Source of the DNA: Erwinia billingiae Eb661
Lineage (GTDB): Bacteria; Pseudomonadota; Gammaproteobacteria; Enterobacterales; Enterobacteriaceae
Assembly (NCBI RefSeq): GCF_000196615.1
Contig: NC_014306.1
Span: 3,038,001 to 3,102,000, forward strand
Length of the DNA stretch: 64,000 nucleotides
Reading direction: 5' to 3'
How positions within the stretch are numbered: the stretch's first letter is position 1; the number at the start of each line of letters is the position of its first letter. A model generated the notes under the pieces. It was given only the letters and a program-made list of their open reading frames with translations, made no database searches and was not told the DNA's origin. Positions 33,244-43,039 of this stretch are shown here, one piece after another. A program made the translations under genes and the position numbers.

Positions 33244-34158
33244 ATGGATGGCGTAATGGAAAGTCTGAGTGGCATCGACGTATTTGTGCAGGTAGCGGAA
33301 ACGCGGAGCTTTGTCAGTGCCGGGCGCCTGCTTGGACTTTCGGCCTCGGCAGTGGGAAAAAATGTAGCCCGGCTTGAGGAAAAACTGGGCGTGCGGTTGT
33401 TCCACAGAAGCACCCGAAGTATCACGCTGACCGCTGAAGGACTGCTCTTCCTGGCGCGATGCAGGCGTATTATCGCGGAAATTGAAGCGGCGCATCTGGA
33501 GTTATCACAGGCCAGAAGCAACCCTTCCGGCAGGCTGCGCATCAGTCTGCCACTGGTCAGCTCATTAATGCTGCCCGTGCTCGGTGATTTTATGCGCCAG
33601 TATCCGGAAATCAGCCTCGATCTGGACTTCACTGATAATTTGGTAGACGTCATCCAGGAAGGTTTTGATGCGGTGATCCGCATGGGAGAACCCGCAGATT
33701 CGCGCCTGTCCGCCAGGCGGCTTGGGTATTTTGGCAGTGTGCTGGTTGCGTCTCCGGCTTATCTGTTGGAGAAAGGCCTGCCGCAATCTCCCGACGATCT
33801 CTTACAGCACAGTTGTCTGCACTACCGTTTTTCACATACCGGCAAGTTAGAAAATTGGCCATTGCGTCTGGCCGGACATCTGACCCTGCCGGTGTCGATG
33901 GTGTGCAATAACATCGAAACACGTGTCTGTTTCGCCCTGCGTGGGCTTGGGATTGCCTGGCTGCCGGATTTTGCCGTACGGGCGTTAATTGCAGAGGGAG
34001 AACTGGTTTCAGTACTTGATGAGTTTATCGACTGGCAGGGCACTTTTCATATCTTATGGCCTGCGAGTCAACATGCTTCACCTAAGATCCGGGTATTAGT
34101 CGATTTCCTCACTGCACATTTCAGAAAAAACGCGCTGAGCCTGCTCAAGGTTAAATAA
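33244..34158 (+). CDS. LysR-family transcriptional regulator (CrgA-like)
   Basis: 304 residues from ATG 33244; the ATG at 33256 (MESLSGIDVFVQV) may be the real start. The helix-turn-helix spans about residues 10-65 (ETRSFVSAGRLLGLSASAVGKNVARLEEKLGVRLFHRSTR, in pieces). The effector domain shows SGRLRISLP, GFDAVIRMGEPADSRL and HYRFSHTGKLENWPL, typical of the CrgA/DhcR group that often controls oxidoreductases and exporters. It is divergent from the AraJ-like MFS gene, its likely target. A terminator follows. Confidence 0.9.
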   Translation: MDGVMESLSGIDVFVQVAETRSFVSAGRLLGLSASAVGKNVARLEEKLGVRLFHRSTRSITLTAEGLLFLARCRRIIAEIEAAHLELSQARSNPSGRLRISLPLVSSLMLPVLGDFMRQYPEISLDLDFTDNLVDVIQEGFDAVIRMGEPADSRLSARRLGYFGSVLVASPAYLLEKGLPQSPDDLLQHSCLHYRFSHTGKLENWPLRLAGHLTLPVSMVCNNIETRVCFALRGLGIAWLPDFAVRALIAEGELVSVLDEFIDWQGTFHILWPASQHASPKIRVLVDFLTAHFRKNALSLLKVK

Positions 34159-34210
34159 CTATCCAGCACCGAAGCCTGAGGGGTGGCAGCACAGGGCGCG
34201 TTGGCCGGGT

Positions 34211-34234
34211 GGATGCCGCAGGGTTGCGGCATCC
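34211..34234 (+). terminator. Hairpin terminator between LysR gene and phn operon end
   Basis: GGATGCCGCA (34211-34220) and TGCGGCATCC (34225-34234) form a perfect 10-bp stem with a GGGT loop, followed by CTTTTAT on the plus strand. It serves the LysR gene and, from the other side, may end the phn transcript, although there is no T-run in that direction. Confidence 0.7.
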
Positions 34235-34248
34235 CTTTTATCCCGACC

Positions 34249-35130
34249 CTATTCCTGACCAAACAACGGAATCGCTTTGCCGGTGATATAGCGCTTACGC
34301 AATTTGGCAGACACGTAATCCATCGCCATCACGATCACCACCAGAATCAGGGTGATAAACATCACCACATCCCAGTTCCATAAACGCATATTCTCGGCAT
34401 ACACCAGACCCACGCCGCCTGCGCCGACAAACCCCAATACCGCCGCTGAACGGGTGTTCGACTCAATCTGATACAGACTCAATGCCAGAAACGCCGGGAA
34501 AGACTGGGTGAAAATCGCGTAGCGGTGCTTCTGCAACGCGTTCGCGCCCACCGCATTCAATCCCCTGCCCGGCGAGCGCTCGACCGCTTCGTGCCCTTCC
34601 GCATACAGCTTGCCCAACAACCCGACATCCTGCATCACAATCGCCAGCACCCCAGCCAACGGCCCCATCCCGACGGCGCGGACAAAAATCAGTCCCCAAA
34701 TCGCCATATCAATGCCGCGCATAATATCCAGTAAACGCCGGACCACCAGCGCCACCGGCCGCAGCGGCTTCGATGACATCACATTGCGCGCCGCAAGGAA
34801 AGACACCGGTAACGCCACCAGCGTGGCGGTGAGGGTGCCGGCAAACACGATCGCCAGGGTGATGAAAATCTGGTTGAAGTAATAGGCGAACGGCCAGTTG
34901 GCCACGTCATGCCAGACAAACATCCGCAGGAAATAACGGCTGATTTGCAGCGAACCGGTGGCGATCTGCGCCCAGCTAATGCCAAACATGTTAAAAAAGA
35001 AAATGTAGTAAGCCAGAATGCACGCCGCCACCATTCCTGTCCGGCGCAAATAACGGCGCTGAACAGAAAACAGCTCGCTGTGCTGCGCTTTCAGGCGGTG
35101 CAATGTCTCTGAACCGGCTAGTGCAATCAT
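34249..35130 (-). CDS. phnE2: Phosphonate ABC transporter permease PhnE2
   Basis: 293 residues, about six membrane segments; the N-terminal 30 residues are polar. PhnE signatures include MRGIDMAIWGLIFVRAVGMGPLAGVLAI (in pieces) and the coupling loop GLNAVGANALQKHRYAIFTQSFPAFLALSLYQIESNTR (in pieces), with GFVGAGGVG near the end. It overlaps phnE1 by 4 bp and probably forms a heterodimer with it. Last gene of the phn transcript. Confidence 0.93.
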   Translation of the reverse strand: MIALAGSETLHRLKAQHSELFSVQRRYLRRTGMVAACILAYYIFFFNMFGISWAQIATGSLQISRYFLRMFVWHDVANWPFAYYFNQIFITLAIVFAGTLTATLVALPVSFLAARNVMSSKPLRPVALVVRRLLDIMRGIDMAIWGLIFVRAVGMGPLAGVLAIVMQDVGLLGKLYAEGHEAVERSPGRGLNAVGANALQKHRYAIFTQSFPAFLALSLYQIESNTRSAAVLGFVGAGGVGLVYAENMRLWNWDVVMFITLILVVIVMAMDYVSAKLRKRYITGKAIPLFGQE

Positions 35131-35996
35131 GCTGCTTTCCCCTCAACCACCCAGCGGCGTAACCGCCCGGAGAGCGTATCCAGTAACGACACCACCACGA
35201 TAATCAACAGCATGGTCATGCTCACCTGATCGTAACGATCCAGTTTGATATTGGTCATCAGCTCCTGACCTATCCCACCGGCACCCACCAGCCCGAGAAT
35301 GGTCGACTGACGGAAATTCACCTCAAGACGCATAAAGCTGTATGACAGAAACACCGGTTTCACCTGCGGCCACAGGGCAAAGCGCATTCTCTGCAACGGC
35401 CCGGCACCACAGGACGCCAGCCCGCGCCCCGGCTTGTCGGACGCACTCTCAATCGCTTCATAAAACAGCTTGGTCAGACTGCCGATGGTGTGCAATGCCA
35501 GCGCCATAAAGCCGGGGATCACCCCAATGCCAAAGGCCATCACAAACATCACCGCCCACGCCAGCTCGGGCATGGTGCGTAAAAAGGCCACCGCCGTGCG
35601 GATGGCATAGCGCACCGCAACCGGCGACTGGGTATTATCCGCCGCCAGAAACGCCAGGATCACCGCGACAATCACCGACAGGATGGTCGCCGCTAACGCC
35701 AGATTCAGCGTCTCCCAGATTAACGGCAGCTGAATATGCAGACGGTAACCCCAGTACGCCAGCGACCCTTCCGTGTGCCCATCGGCAAACAGCATCTTCC
35801 AGTGCAGAACAGGGACGGTTTCGGCCAGGTAATCGAAGAAATGCGGAAGGGATGACCAGACGGTGGTCAGGCTGAACTCAGAAATAGTGCCGGAAGCCAG
35901 ATACAGTGCCAACAGAACCAGTGACCAGAGCACCGTATCGCGTTTTTGCCTGCCACGGATCTGCTGATAATAGCGCTCGAACTCAGTGTTTTGCAT
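35127..35996 (-). CDS. phnE1: Phosphonate ABC transporter permease PhnE1
   Basis: 289 residues with six membrane segments. The PhnE pattern is FLRTMPELAWAVMFVMAFGIGVIPGFMALAL (in pieces), then GLASCGAGPLQRMRFALWPQVKPVFLSYSFMRLEVNFRQSTILGLVGAGGIGQ (in pieces). It lies 60 bp after phnD and overlaps phnE2. Some phn operons carry one phnE and others two; the pair here is the two-gene form. Confidence 0.93.
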   Translation of the reverse strand: MQNTEFERYYQQIRGRQKRDTVLWSLVLLALYLASGTISEFSLTTVWSSLPHFFDYLAETVPVLHWKMLFADGHTEGSLAYWGYRLHIQLPLIWETLNLALAATILSVIVAVILAFLAADNTQSPVAVRYAIRTAVAFLRTMPELAWAVMFVMAFGIGVIPGFMALALHTIGSLTKLFYEAIESASDKPGRGLASCGAGPLQRMRFALWPQVKPVFLSYSFMRLEVNFRQSTILGLVGAGGIGQELMTNIKLDRYDQVSMTMLLIIVVVSLLDTLSGRLRRWVVEGKAA

Positions 35997-36056
35997 ACGG
36001 AACTCTCTTCTGGCAACGCCCTGCTCACAGCACAGGGCGTTGCCCGCAGTGACAGC

Positions 36057-36983
36057 TTAACGCGCGCCCTTGGTCAGCTCGCGTTTCATATCGATGATGT
36101 TTTTGTAGTCAGCCACGGTGGCTGGCGCAATGTGCTGCGTGCCGCCCATCGCCTTGATAAAGCAGCTGTGGTTGCTGGTATCCAGCTTCTTAATGGCGGT
36201 AATCAGTTTGGCTTTGAACTCCGGATCCAGCTTGTTGCTCACCAGGATTGGGCCGTTAGGAATCAACGGCGATTCCCAGATAATGCGGATTTGCTTCATC
36301 AGGTCCGGGTGATCCATGCGGATCATACGGGTGAACGCGCCGCTGGTGTAACCGGTGTTGTAATCACCGATCATTGACGCCCAGGTCACCGCGCCTTCGA
36401 ACTGGCCGTTCAGCACGCCTAACACGTCCTGCTCATGGCCACCGGAGAAGGTCACGCTTTTGAAGAAGCCGTTGTACTTATCATCCACGCTGCCGCCAAA
36501 CTCTTTCTTGAACGCCTGGTTCGGGATCAGGAAGCCAGACGTCGAATCCGGATCGGCCATGCCGAATGATTTGCCCTTCAGGTCGGACAGTTTTTTGTAC
36601 GGGCTGTCGGCCTTGACGATCACCACCGAGTGGTAACCGGTTGACTTGTCGGTGTCGTCCGCCGCGATGCCGACCACGTCCACCGCTTTCGGATCGTTGA
36701 TGTACACCGAAGCGTAAGACGACGGTGACATGCTAAACACCATATCCACTTTGCCGCCCAGCAGGCCCTGGATCACGCCAGAGTAGTCGGAAGAGTTGCG
36801 CAGCCTGGTATCGGTACCCAGCTCTTTATCAAAGAAATCCTTCACGCACTGGTTATCACCAATCTGCTGCGTGGCGTTCTGACCACCCAAAATGCCTAAG
36901 TTCAGTTCCTTTGGCGTGGCAGCCTGAGCAACGCCAGACGCCATCACGCTGGCCAGTACTGCCGATAAAAATAATTTTTTCAT
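36057..36983 (-). CDS. phnD: Phosphonate-binding periplasmic protein PhnD
   Basis: 308 residues with a signal peptide (MKKLFLSAVLASVMASGVAQA). The mature protein has the PhnD features: LNLGILGGQNATQQ near the start, the anion-binding stretch SDYSGVIQGLLGGKVDMVFSMSPSSYA (in pieces), and DPDSTSGFLIPNQAF, where serine and threonine backbones hold the phosphonate. It delivers 2-aminoethylphosphonate and related compounds to PhnE1/E2. It lies 26 bp after phnC. Confidence 0.94.
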   Translation of the reverse strand: MKKLFLSAVLASVMASGVAQAATPKELNLGILGGQNATQQIGDNQCVKDFFDKELGTDTRLRNSSDYSGVIQGLLGGKVDMVFSMSPSSYASVYINDPKAVDVVGIAADDTDKSTGYHSVVIVKADSPYKKLSDLKGKSFGMADPDSTSGFLIPNQAFKKEFGGSVDDKYNGFFKSVTFSGGHEQDVLGVLNGQFEGAVTWASMIGDYNTGYTSGAFTRMIRMDHPDLMKQIRIIWESPLIPNGPILVSNKLDPEFKAKLITAIKKLDTSNHSCFIKAMGGTQHIAPATVADYKNIIDMKRELTKGAR

Positions 36984-37009
36984 TGCTGAGTCCGTATCCC
37001 AAAAAGGTC

Positions 37010-37843
37010 TTAGTTAAGTTGCGTCATCTCTTCGCCATACAGCGTATGGAGAAGATCTTCTGTTAACTGCGACGGATGCCCGTCAAACACAATGCGCCCC
37101 TTGGCAATGCCAATGGCGCGGGTGCAGTACTCTTTCACCAGCTCAACCGAATGCAGGTTGACCATCACGCTGATGCCGTTGTCGCTCACCTGACGCAACA
37201 CATCCATAATGCGGCGGGTGTTTTTTGGATCGAGGGAAGCGACCGGTTCGTCGGCCAGCAGAATCTTTGGGTTTTGCATCAGCGCACGGCAAATCGCCAC
37301 GCGCTGCATCTGTCCGCCGGACAGGTTCTCGGCGCGTTGCAGCGCCTGCGGCAGCATATTCAGCCACTCCAGCAGGCCAATCGCACGGGCACGATCCGCA
37401 TCCGGGAACACTTTGAAGAAGGATTTCAGGGTAGAGGTCTGGCTGAGACGGCCAAGCAGGACATTGGTGAGCACATCGAGGCGCGGAACCAGGCAGAAGT
37501 CCTGGAAAATCATCCCGCATTCGCTGCGCCATTCGCGCATCTGGCGCGCATTCAGCTCAACGATGTTCTGCTGTTGACCGCCGTCGCGGTAATTAACAAT
37601 TTCACCGTCCGTGGCCGGTAAGGTGCCGTTCAGCACGTGCAGCAAGGTGGATTTCCCCGCGCCGGAACGGCCAACCACCGCCACCAGCTCACCGGCGTGC
37701 AGATCGAAATTGATGTCGTGCAACACGCGTTCCTGCGCGTTATAGGCTTTGCCGAGGCCCTTCACTGCCAGAACTTTTTTCTGTGCTGCCCGTAGCGGTG
37801 TGACGTCAGGAGCGGGAGCCGGTTTTAAAAGTGCCTGTGCCAT
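37010..37843 (-). CDS. phnC: Phosphonate ABC transporter ATPase PhnC
   Basis: 277 residues; Walker [10 protein letters not shown], signature [15 protein letters not shown], Walker [13 protein letters not shown] and switch histidine VNLHS. About 25 extra residues precede the usual PhnC start ([20 protein letters not shown]); ATG at 37843 follows GGGAAATATT. Phosphonates are imported at low phosphate. The gene begins the second half of the phn locus, after a 138-bp gap that holds a Pho box, so phnCDE1E2 can be transcribed apart from phnF-N. Confidence 0.94.
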   Translation of the reverse strand: MAQALLKPAPAPDVTPLRAAQKKVLAVKGLGKAYNAQERVLHDINFDLHAGELVAVVGRSGAGKSTLLHVLNGTLPATDGEIVNYRDGGQQQNIVELNARQMREWRSECGMIFQDFCLVPRLDVLTNVLLGRLSQTSTLKSFFKVFPDADRARAIGLLEWLNMLPQALQRAENLSGGQMQRVAICRALMQNPKILLADEPVASLDPKNTRRIMDVLRQVSDNGISVMVNLHSVELVKEYCTRAIGIAKGRIVFDGHPSQLTEDLLHTLYGEEMTQLN

Positions 37844-37885
37844 AATATTTCCCGTAGTGAGTCAGGCGTTACGCCTTGTGCGCCC

Positions 37886-37920
37886 TATTAAGGGTGAGCG
37901 GGGTGACGTTTTAATGACAA
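37886..37920 (-). promoter_or_regulatory. Pho box promoter in front of phnC
   Basis: On the minus strand, positions 37920-37903 read TTGTCATTAAAACGTCAC, matching the E. coli Pho box CTGTCATAAAACTGTCAC at 14 of 18 positions. It consists of two 7-mers with an A+T spacer. Eleven bases downstream lies TTAATA (37891-37886), a plausible -10, the spacing usual in PhoB-activated promoters. The box is about 60 bp from the phnC ATG. PhoB control is inferred from this match. Confidence 0.72.
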
Positions 37921-37981
37921 CAGGATGATGAAAGCGTGACGCCGGAAGGTGAAAGAGAAAACCCCAGCGCCATCAGGCCGT

Positions 37982-38521
37982 TTACGCCGCGGGCTCGGAC
38001 AGCAGCGTCAGAAAATGGTCCAGCGTCTGGCTGAGCGGACCGTCGTTATTCAGCATCGTGCAGCATGCGGGCGCTCCTTCCTCTGCGCGGCGCAGCCGAA
38101 GGGCAATCTGCTCTTCGCTCTCCCTGCCCCGCTGACGCAGCCGCTGCGCCAGCACGTCAGGCGAGACCTGCAAACAGACCGGCAGCAGCTGCGCGCCATA
38201 ACGCCGTTCAACGGCCGGCAGATGCAGCCGTGAACCGTTCACCACCACATCCAGCCCTTGCGATAGCCAGAAGTCGATCTCGATGCCCAGCGCGTAGCTG
38301 TGCTGATGCGCCTGCCAGTCAATGGCAAACAGCCCGCTCTCTCGCCGCCGGCTGAACTCGGCCTCGCTGAGGGCGACATGGTTTTCGCCCCCGGCGTCGG
38401 CAGCGCGGGTAATGTAGCGATGGGCCACCAGCACCCCGGCAGGAGCCGTTTCCCGCAGCGCGTCAAGCAGGCTGTCCTTGCCCGATCCTGATGCGCCCAT
38501 CAGCCAGATCAGCCTGGCCAT
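37982..38521 (-). CDS. phnN: Ribose 1,5-bisphosphokinase PhnN
   Basis: 179 residues from the ATG 38519-38521, which shares a base with the phnM stop; a longer frame begins inside phnM. The start [23 protein letters not shown] (in pieces) carries the P-loop GASGSGKDS, then HRYITRAAD and NGSRLHLP, as in E. coli PhnN. It phosphorylates ribose 1,5-bisphosphate to PRPP, closing the C-P lyase pathway by recycling the ribose. Last gene of the phnF-N run. Confidence 0.93.
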   Translation of the reverse strand: MARLIWLMGASGSGKDSLLDALRETAPAGVLVAHRYITRAADAGGENHVALSEAEFSRRRESGLFAIDWQAHQHSYALGIEIDFWLSQGLDVVVNGSRLHLPAVERRYGAQLLPVCLQVSPDVLAQRLRQRGRESEEQIALRLRRAEEGAPACCTMLNNDGPLSQTLDHFLTLLSEPAA

Positions 38522-39657
38522 CAGTAAACGGCCTTGCCTTTCGCCCACACCGACCGCACGTAAACCTGCTGGTTATGCTGCTTAACCAGCACCAGATCGG
38601 CGCGCTTCCCTTCGGCAATTACCCCGCGATCGTGAAGGCCAATCGAACGGGCCGGATTGCGGGTCACCAGCGCAATGGCCGCCGGCAGGTCGTAGCCATT
38701 ATCTGCATCGTTGGCGATACGGAAGGCCGCATCCAGTAGGCTGGCCGGATAGTAATCGGAGGAGAGAATATCCAGCAGACCCAGCGCCGCCAGCTGATGC
38801 GCGGCCACGTTGCCGGAATGCGATCCGCCGCGCACGATGTTCGGCGCGCCCATCAGCACCTGCAATCCCTGCTCGCGGGAGGCTCTCGCCGCCTCTTCGG
38901 TGGTTGGGAATTCCGCAATCACGCTGCCCACCTGCTTTGACTCTTCAACGTGGGCCAGCGTGGCGTCGTCATGACTGGCCAGCGGAATATTGTATTTGCG
39001 GCACCAGGCGGAAATCCCTTCGCGGTTCGGCTTTGACCAGCGATCGGCATAGCGCAGCTGGCTGGATTCAAACTCATCCATTTCCGTATCGCTCAGGTTG
39101 TATTTGCCCTGGAAATAGACGCGGTACTTCTCCAGCGAGGTGTACTGACGCTGGCCCGGCGAGTGGTCCATCAACGACACCAGCGACAGTTCCGGCGTGC
39201 ACATCAGCTGCTCAAACAGCGGCTGGGTGGAGTCATGCGGCAGTTCGCAGCGCAGGTGCAGGCGGTGCTCGGCGCGATTCAGGCCGTGCTTTTCGCTGTA
39301 GCGAATGGCGTTGATCATCTTCTCCAGATTATCCAGCCGGTGGCCGCCGTCACGCACGTCGCCGACCCCAATCGCATCCAGCACGGTAGTAATGCCGTTG
39401 GCGACCATCAGCGCATCGTGGCTGCTCATCGCCGAGTGGGCCGGCCAGTCCACCTTCGGACGCGGGGTAAAGAATTTGTCGAGGTTATCGGTGTGCAGCT
39501 CGACCATCCCCGGCATCAACCAGCCGCCTTCGCCGTCGATTGCGCCCGGCAGCTGGCTTGCGGTGTCCGAAAAAGCCCGGATCACGCCGTTTTCACCGGC
39601 CAGCGATCCGTTGACCACTTCATTTTCCAGAATCAGTTTGACGTTATTGATGATCAT
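38521..39657 (-). CDS. phnM: Phosphonate triphosphate diphosphatase PhnM
   Basis: 378 residues, an amidohydrolase-fold protein. The metal motif [21 protein letters not shown] (in pieces) and the later [15 protein letters not shown] and SDYYPASL match PhnM. It removes pyrophosphate from the ribosyl phosphonate triphosphate made by PhnGHIL, giving the PhnJ substrate. It overlaps phnL by 3 bp and phnN by 1 bp. Confidence 0.95.
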   Translation of the reverse strand: MIINNVKLILENEVVNGSLAGENGVIRAFSDTASQLPGAIDGEGGWLMPGMVELHTDNLDKFFTPRPKVDWPAHSAMSSHDALMVANGITTVLDAIGVGDVRDGGHRLDNLEKMINAIRYSEKHGLNRAEHRLHLRCELPHDSTQPLFEQLMCTPELSLVSLMDHSPGQRQYTSLEKYRVYFQGKYNLSDTEMDEFESSQLRYADRWSKPNREGISAWCRKYNIPLASHDDATLAHVEESKQVGSVIAEFPTTEEAARASREQGLQVLMGAPNIVRGGSHSGNVAAHQLAALGLLDILSSDYYPASLLDAAFRIANDADNGYDLPAAIALVTRNPARSIGLHDRGVIAEGKRADLVLVKQHNQQVYVRSVWAKGKAVY

Positions 39658-40355
39658 AAGGCGCTCCCGGTCACAGGGTTCATCACATGCAGACGGTTGG
39701 CAATACGGTCGCGCACCGCGCTATCGTGGAAGATGCCCACGATGGCGGCACCGCGATCGCGGGCTTGTTCAATCAGGCTGACCACCGCGGCGCTGTTGGT
39801 GCTGTCCAGCGAGGCGGTCGGTTCATCCAGCAGCAACACCGGATAATCGGCGATAAAGCCACGGGCGATGTTTACCCGCTGCTGCTCACCGCCCGAGAAG
39901 GTTGACGGTGCCAGTCCCCACAGGCCGGAAGGCACATTCAGACGGCTGAGCAGGGCTTTGGCGCGCTCCTCGCTCTCCTGACGATCCACTCCCCGTTCCC
40001 GCAGCGGCTGCGCCACCACGTCCAGAGTGGTGATGCGCGGGATCACCCGCAAAAACTGGCTGACCCAACCAATGGTGTCGCGGCGCAGTGCGAGGATCTG
40101 TCGCGCCGGCGCGCTGACCAGATCGATCCATTCCTGCTGATGCCTGACCCAGATATGACCGCTGTCCGGCAAATAGTTGGCGTACAGCGAACGCAGCAGC
40201 GTGGATTTCCCGCTGCCCGAATGGCCGTGCAGCACCACGCATTCCCCCGCCCCCACCTCCAGGCTGGCATGCTGTAAAACCGGAAGCTCGGCACCGTGCT
40301 GATTATGCAGCACGAAGGTTTTCGACAAATTTTCGACGCGAAGTTGAAGAGTCAT
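39654..40355 (-). CDS. phnL: C-P lyase complex subunit PhnL
   Basis: 233 residues of ABC ATPase type: Walker [10 protein letters not shown], signature [15 protein letters not shown], Walker [13 protein letters not shown]. PhnL is not a transporter part; together with PhnGHI it attaches the phosphonate to the ribose of ATP, and it can bind the C-P lyase core. It begins 14 bp after phnK and overlaps phnM. Confidence 0.94.
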   Translation of the reverse strand: MTLQLRVENLSKTFVLHNQHGAELPVLQHASLEVGAGECVVLHGHSGSGKSTLLRSLYANYLPDSGHIWVRHQQEWIDLVSAPARQILALRRDTIGWVSQFLRVIPRITTLDVVAQPLRERGVDRQESEERAKALLSRLNVPSGLWGLAPSTFSGGEQQRVNIARGFIADYPVLLLDEPTASLDSTNSAAVVSLIEQARDRGAAIVGIFHDSAVRDRIANRLHVMNPVTGSAL

Positions 40356-40369
40356 GTTTTATTCCAGAG

Positions 40370-41131
40370 TTAACCCAACACCGAAGAGACCAGCAGCTGC
40401 GTGTAAGGATGATGCGGATCGTCCAGCACCCGATCGGTCAGCCCGCTTTCCACCACCTCACCCTCTTTCATTACCAGCAGGCGATGGGCCAGCAGACGCG
40501 CGACGCCCAGATCGTGGGTGACAATCACCACCGCCAGATTCAGATCCCGCACCAGGCTGCGCAGCAGATCGAGCAGGCGCGCCTGCACCGACACGTCCAG
40601 CCCGCCGGTTGGCTCATCCATAAACACCAGCTTCGGATGCGTTACCAGGTTGCGGGCAATCTGCAGACGCTGCTGCATGCCGCCGGAGAAGGTGCCCGGC
40701 AGATCGTCGATGCGCGACAGCGGGATTTCGACATCTTCCAGCCACTGGCCGGCCGTCTCGCGGATGTTGCCGTAATGGCGCTGGCCGACGGCCATCAGCC
40801 GCTCGCCGATATTGCCCCCGGCAGACACCTGCGGACGCAGGCCATCCATCGGATACTGATGGACCACGCCCCATTCGGTGCGCAGCAGCCGGCGGCGATC
40901 GCTTTCGTTTAAGGCGTACAGATCCTGTCCCTGATAAATAATGTTGCCCTGCTGCGGTGCCAGGCGCGCGGAAATGGCCTTCAGCAGCGTGGTTTTACCG
41001 GAGCCGGACTCGCCGACAATGCCCAGCACTTCACCGGGATACAGCTCGAACGACACGTCGCGGAAGCCTTTGCCTGGCGCATAAAGGTGGGTTAACTGGT
41101 TAACGGCCAGCAGGGGGTGTTCGCTGATCAT
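40370..41131 (-). CDS. phnK: C-P lyase complex ATPase PhnK
   Basis: 253 residues from the ATG 41129-41131, overlapping the phnJ stop by 4 bp; the open frame extends upstream into phnJ but is not coding there. Walker A GESGSGKTT, signature FSGGMQQRLQIARNL, Walker B LVFMDEPTGGLD, switch histidine VIVTHD. PhnK docks as a dimer on the PhnJ face of the PhnGHIJ core. The start MISEHPLLAVNQLTHLY matches the enterobacterial protein. Confidence 0.94.
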   Translation of the reverse strand: MISEHPLLAVNQLTHLYAPGKGFRDVSFELYPGEVLGIVGESGSGKTTLLKAISARLAPQQGNIIYQGQDLYALNESDRRRLLRTEWGVVHQYPMDGLRPQVSAGGNIGERLMAVGQRHYGNIRETAGQWLEDVEIPLSRIDDLPGTFSGGMQQRLQIARNLVTHPKLVFMDEPTGGLDVSVQARLLDLLRSLVRDLNLAVVIVTHDLGVARLLAHRLLVMKEGEVVESGLTDRVLDDPHHPYTQLLVSSVLG

Positions 41132-41973
41132 GCTTGGTGTGCCTCTTGTTGCTGGTGGCAGTAATCGGTGTCGGAGCAGACAAACAGCCGGGTCCCCTGA
41201 TCGTCGAGCACCACTTCGTCCAGATAGCTGTGCCGTGAACCGCAAATCGCGCAGGGTTCTTCCCACTTCTGCACGGTGAACGGGTGATCGTCAAAGTCCA
41301 GGCTTTCCACCTTGGTGTACGGCGGCAAGGCGTAGATGCGCTTTTCACGCCCGGCACCAAACAGCTGCAGCGCGGGCATCATGTCCATCTTCGGGTTGTC
41401 GAATTTCGGGATTGGCGACGGGTCCATCACATAGCGATCGTTGACCTTCACTGGATAGGCGTAGGTGGTGGCGATATGGCCGTAGCGGGCGATATCTTCA
41501 TACAGCTTCACCTGCATAATTCCGTACTCTTCCAGGGCGTGCATGGTGCGGGTTTCGGTTTCGCGCGGCTCGATAAAGCGCAGCGGTTCCGGGATTGGCA
41601 CCTGGAAAATCAGGATCTGATCTTCGGTCAGCGGCGTTTCAGGTATACGGTGACGGGTCTGAATCAGGGTGGCATCCACCGTGCGCTCGGTGGTCGCCGC
41701 GCCGCTCACCCGCTGGAAGAAGCGACGGATCGAGACGGCGTTGGTGGTGTCGTCCGCGCCCTGATCAATCACCTTCAGCACATCATGTTCGCCAATGATG
41801 CTGGCGGTCAGCTGGATGCCGCCGGTGCCCCAGCCATAGGGCATCGGCATTTCGCGGCCGCCGAACGGCACCTGATAGCCCGGAATGGCCACCGCTTTCA
41901 GGATCGCCCGACGAATAGTGCGTTTGCTCTGTTCATCAAGGTAGCCGGGGTTATAACCGCTCAGTTCAGTCAC
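41128..41973 (-). CDS. phnJ: Carbon-phosphorus lyase PhnJ (radical SAM)
   Basis: 281 residues if translation starts at the GTG 41973-41971, which is preceded by AGGAG. The upstream open frame belongs to phnI in another frame. The protein is nearly identical to E. coli PhnJ in long stretches, and C241, C244 and C266 (iron-sulfur cluster) and C272 (thiyl-radical residue) fall at exactly the E. coli positions. It breaks the C-P bond of ribosyl phosphonate 5-phosphate, releasing the alkane and leaving the cyclic ribose phosphate. It overlaps phnI by 8 bp. Confidence 0.96.
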   Translation of the reverse strand: MTELSGYNPGYLDEQSKRTIRRAILKAVAIPGYQVPFGGREMPMPYGWGTGGIQLTASIIGEHDVLKVIDQGADDTTNAVSIRRFFQRVSGAATTERTVDATLIQTRHRIPETPLTEDQILIFQVPIPEPLRFIEPRETETRTMHALEEYGIMQVKLYEDIARYGHIATTYAYPVKVNDRYVMDPSPIPKFDNPKMDMMPALQLFGAGREKRIYALPPYTKVESLDFDDHPFTVQKWEEPCAICGSRHSYLDEVVLDDQGTRLFVCSDTDYCHQQQEAHQA

Positions 41974-43039
41974 GGTGCTTCTCCTGGTATTCGGCACGCA
42001 GGCGGTTGAGCAGCTCAAGCTCGGCCTGGAAATCAACATAGTGCGGAAGCTTAAGGTGCGAGACGAAGCCCGCCGCCTCCACGTTATCGGCGTGGGACAG
42101 CACAAACTCTTCGTCCTGCGCCGGGCTGGTCACGCGCTCGCCGTGTTCGCCGGTTTGCAGCGCGCGATCCACCAGCGCCATCGCCATTGCTTTGCGTTCG
42201 GCGCGGCCAAACACCAGGCCATAGCCGCGCGTCAGGTGCGGTGCCTTATCGGCAGGCGTGGTGAAGCCGTTGACCATCTCGCATTCGGTCAGCAGGATCT
42301 CGCCGATATCCAGCGAAAAGCCCAGCTCTTCCGGCGCAATCTCCACCGTCAGATAGCCGGTGCGGATTTCCGCGGCAAACGGGTGATTACGTCCGTAGCC
42401 GCGCTGGGTCGAGTAACCCAGCGACAGCAGGAAACCTTCATCGCCGCGCACCAGCTGTTGCAGACGGGCGGAACGCGGCGACGGATAGGACGGCGGATCG
42501 CGGGTGATATCCACCGGTTCGCTGCCGTCATCCTCTTCCCGCAGGGCCAGCCCTTCGCGCGTCATCAGGTCAAAGGTATGCGCGCAGCGTTCATCCAGCG
42601 GCTGTTCGGCACGCGGCGCAGCGGGCGCTTTACCTTCTGCCAGCAGGGTGAAATCCAGCAGGCGATGGGTGTAGTCATAGGTCGGGCCGAGCACCTGTCC
42701 GCCGGGCAAATCTTTGTAGACGGCGGAGATGCGACGTTCCAGCCGCATATTCTCGGTGGCCAGCGGCAGGCTGTCGGCCAGGCGTGGCAAGGTGGTGCGA
42801 TAGGCGCGCAGCAGGAAGATGGCTTCCACCAAATCGCCTGAGGCCTGCTTGATCGCCAGCGCCGCCAGTTCACGATCGTGGATGCCGCCTTCGGTCATCA
42901 CCCGATCGACCGCCAGCCCGAGCTGCTGGTCGATCTGCTGGCACTGCAGTTCATCCTTGCCTTCGCCACGGCGCAGGTTTTCCTGCAGCTGATGGGCGGC
43001 TTCAATCGCCTTCTCGCCCCCTTTAACGGCAACGTACAT
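41966..43039 (-). CDS. phnI: C-P lyase core subunit PhnI
   Basis: 357 residues. It starts MYVAVKGGEKAIEAAHQLQENLRRGEGKDELQC (in pieces), the PhnI beginning, with FLLSLGYSTQRGYGRNHPFAAEIR and ILLTECEMVNGFTTP as further conserved blocks. PhnI, with G, H and L, forms the nucleosidase that swaps the adenine of ATP for the phosphonate. The ATG shares one base with the phnH stop, a typical coupled junction. Confidence 0.95.
   Translation of the reverse strand: MYVAVKGGEKAIEAAHQLQENLRRGEGKDELQCQQIDQQLGLAVDRVMTEGGIHDRELAALAIKQASGDLVEAIFLLRAYRTTLPRLADSLPLATENMRLERRISAVYKDLPGGQVLGPTYDYTHRLLDFTLLAEGKAPAAPRAEQPLDERCAHTFDLMTREGLALREEDDGSEPVDITRDPPSYPSPRSARLQQLVRGDEGFLLSLGYSTQRGYGRNHPFAAEIRTGYLTVEIAPEELGFSLDIGEILLTECEMVNGFTTPADKAPHLTRGYGLVFGRAERKAMAMALVDRALQTGEHGERVTSPAQDEEFVLSHADNVEAAGFVSHLKLPHYVDFQAELELLNRLRAEYQEKHRD

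Noticed and set aside
33138..33683. 181-codon minus-strand frame opposite the LysR gene
   Set aside because: It lies antisense over a well-supported LysR helix-turn-helix region; its composition is that of a shadow frame.
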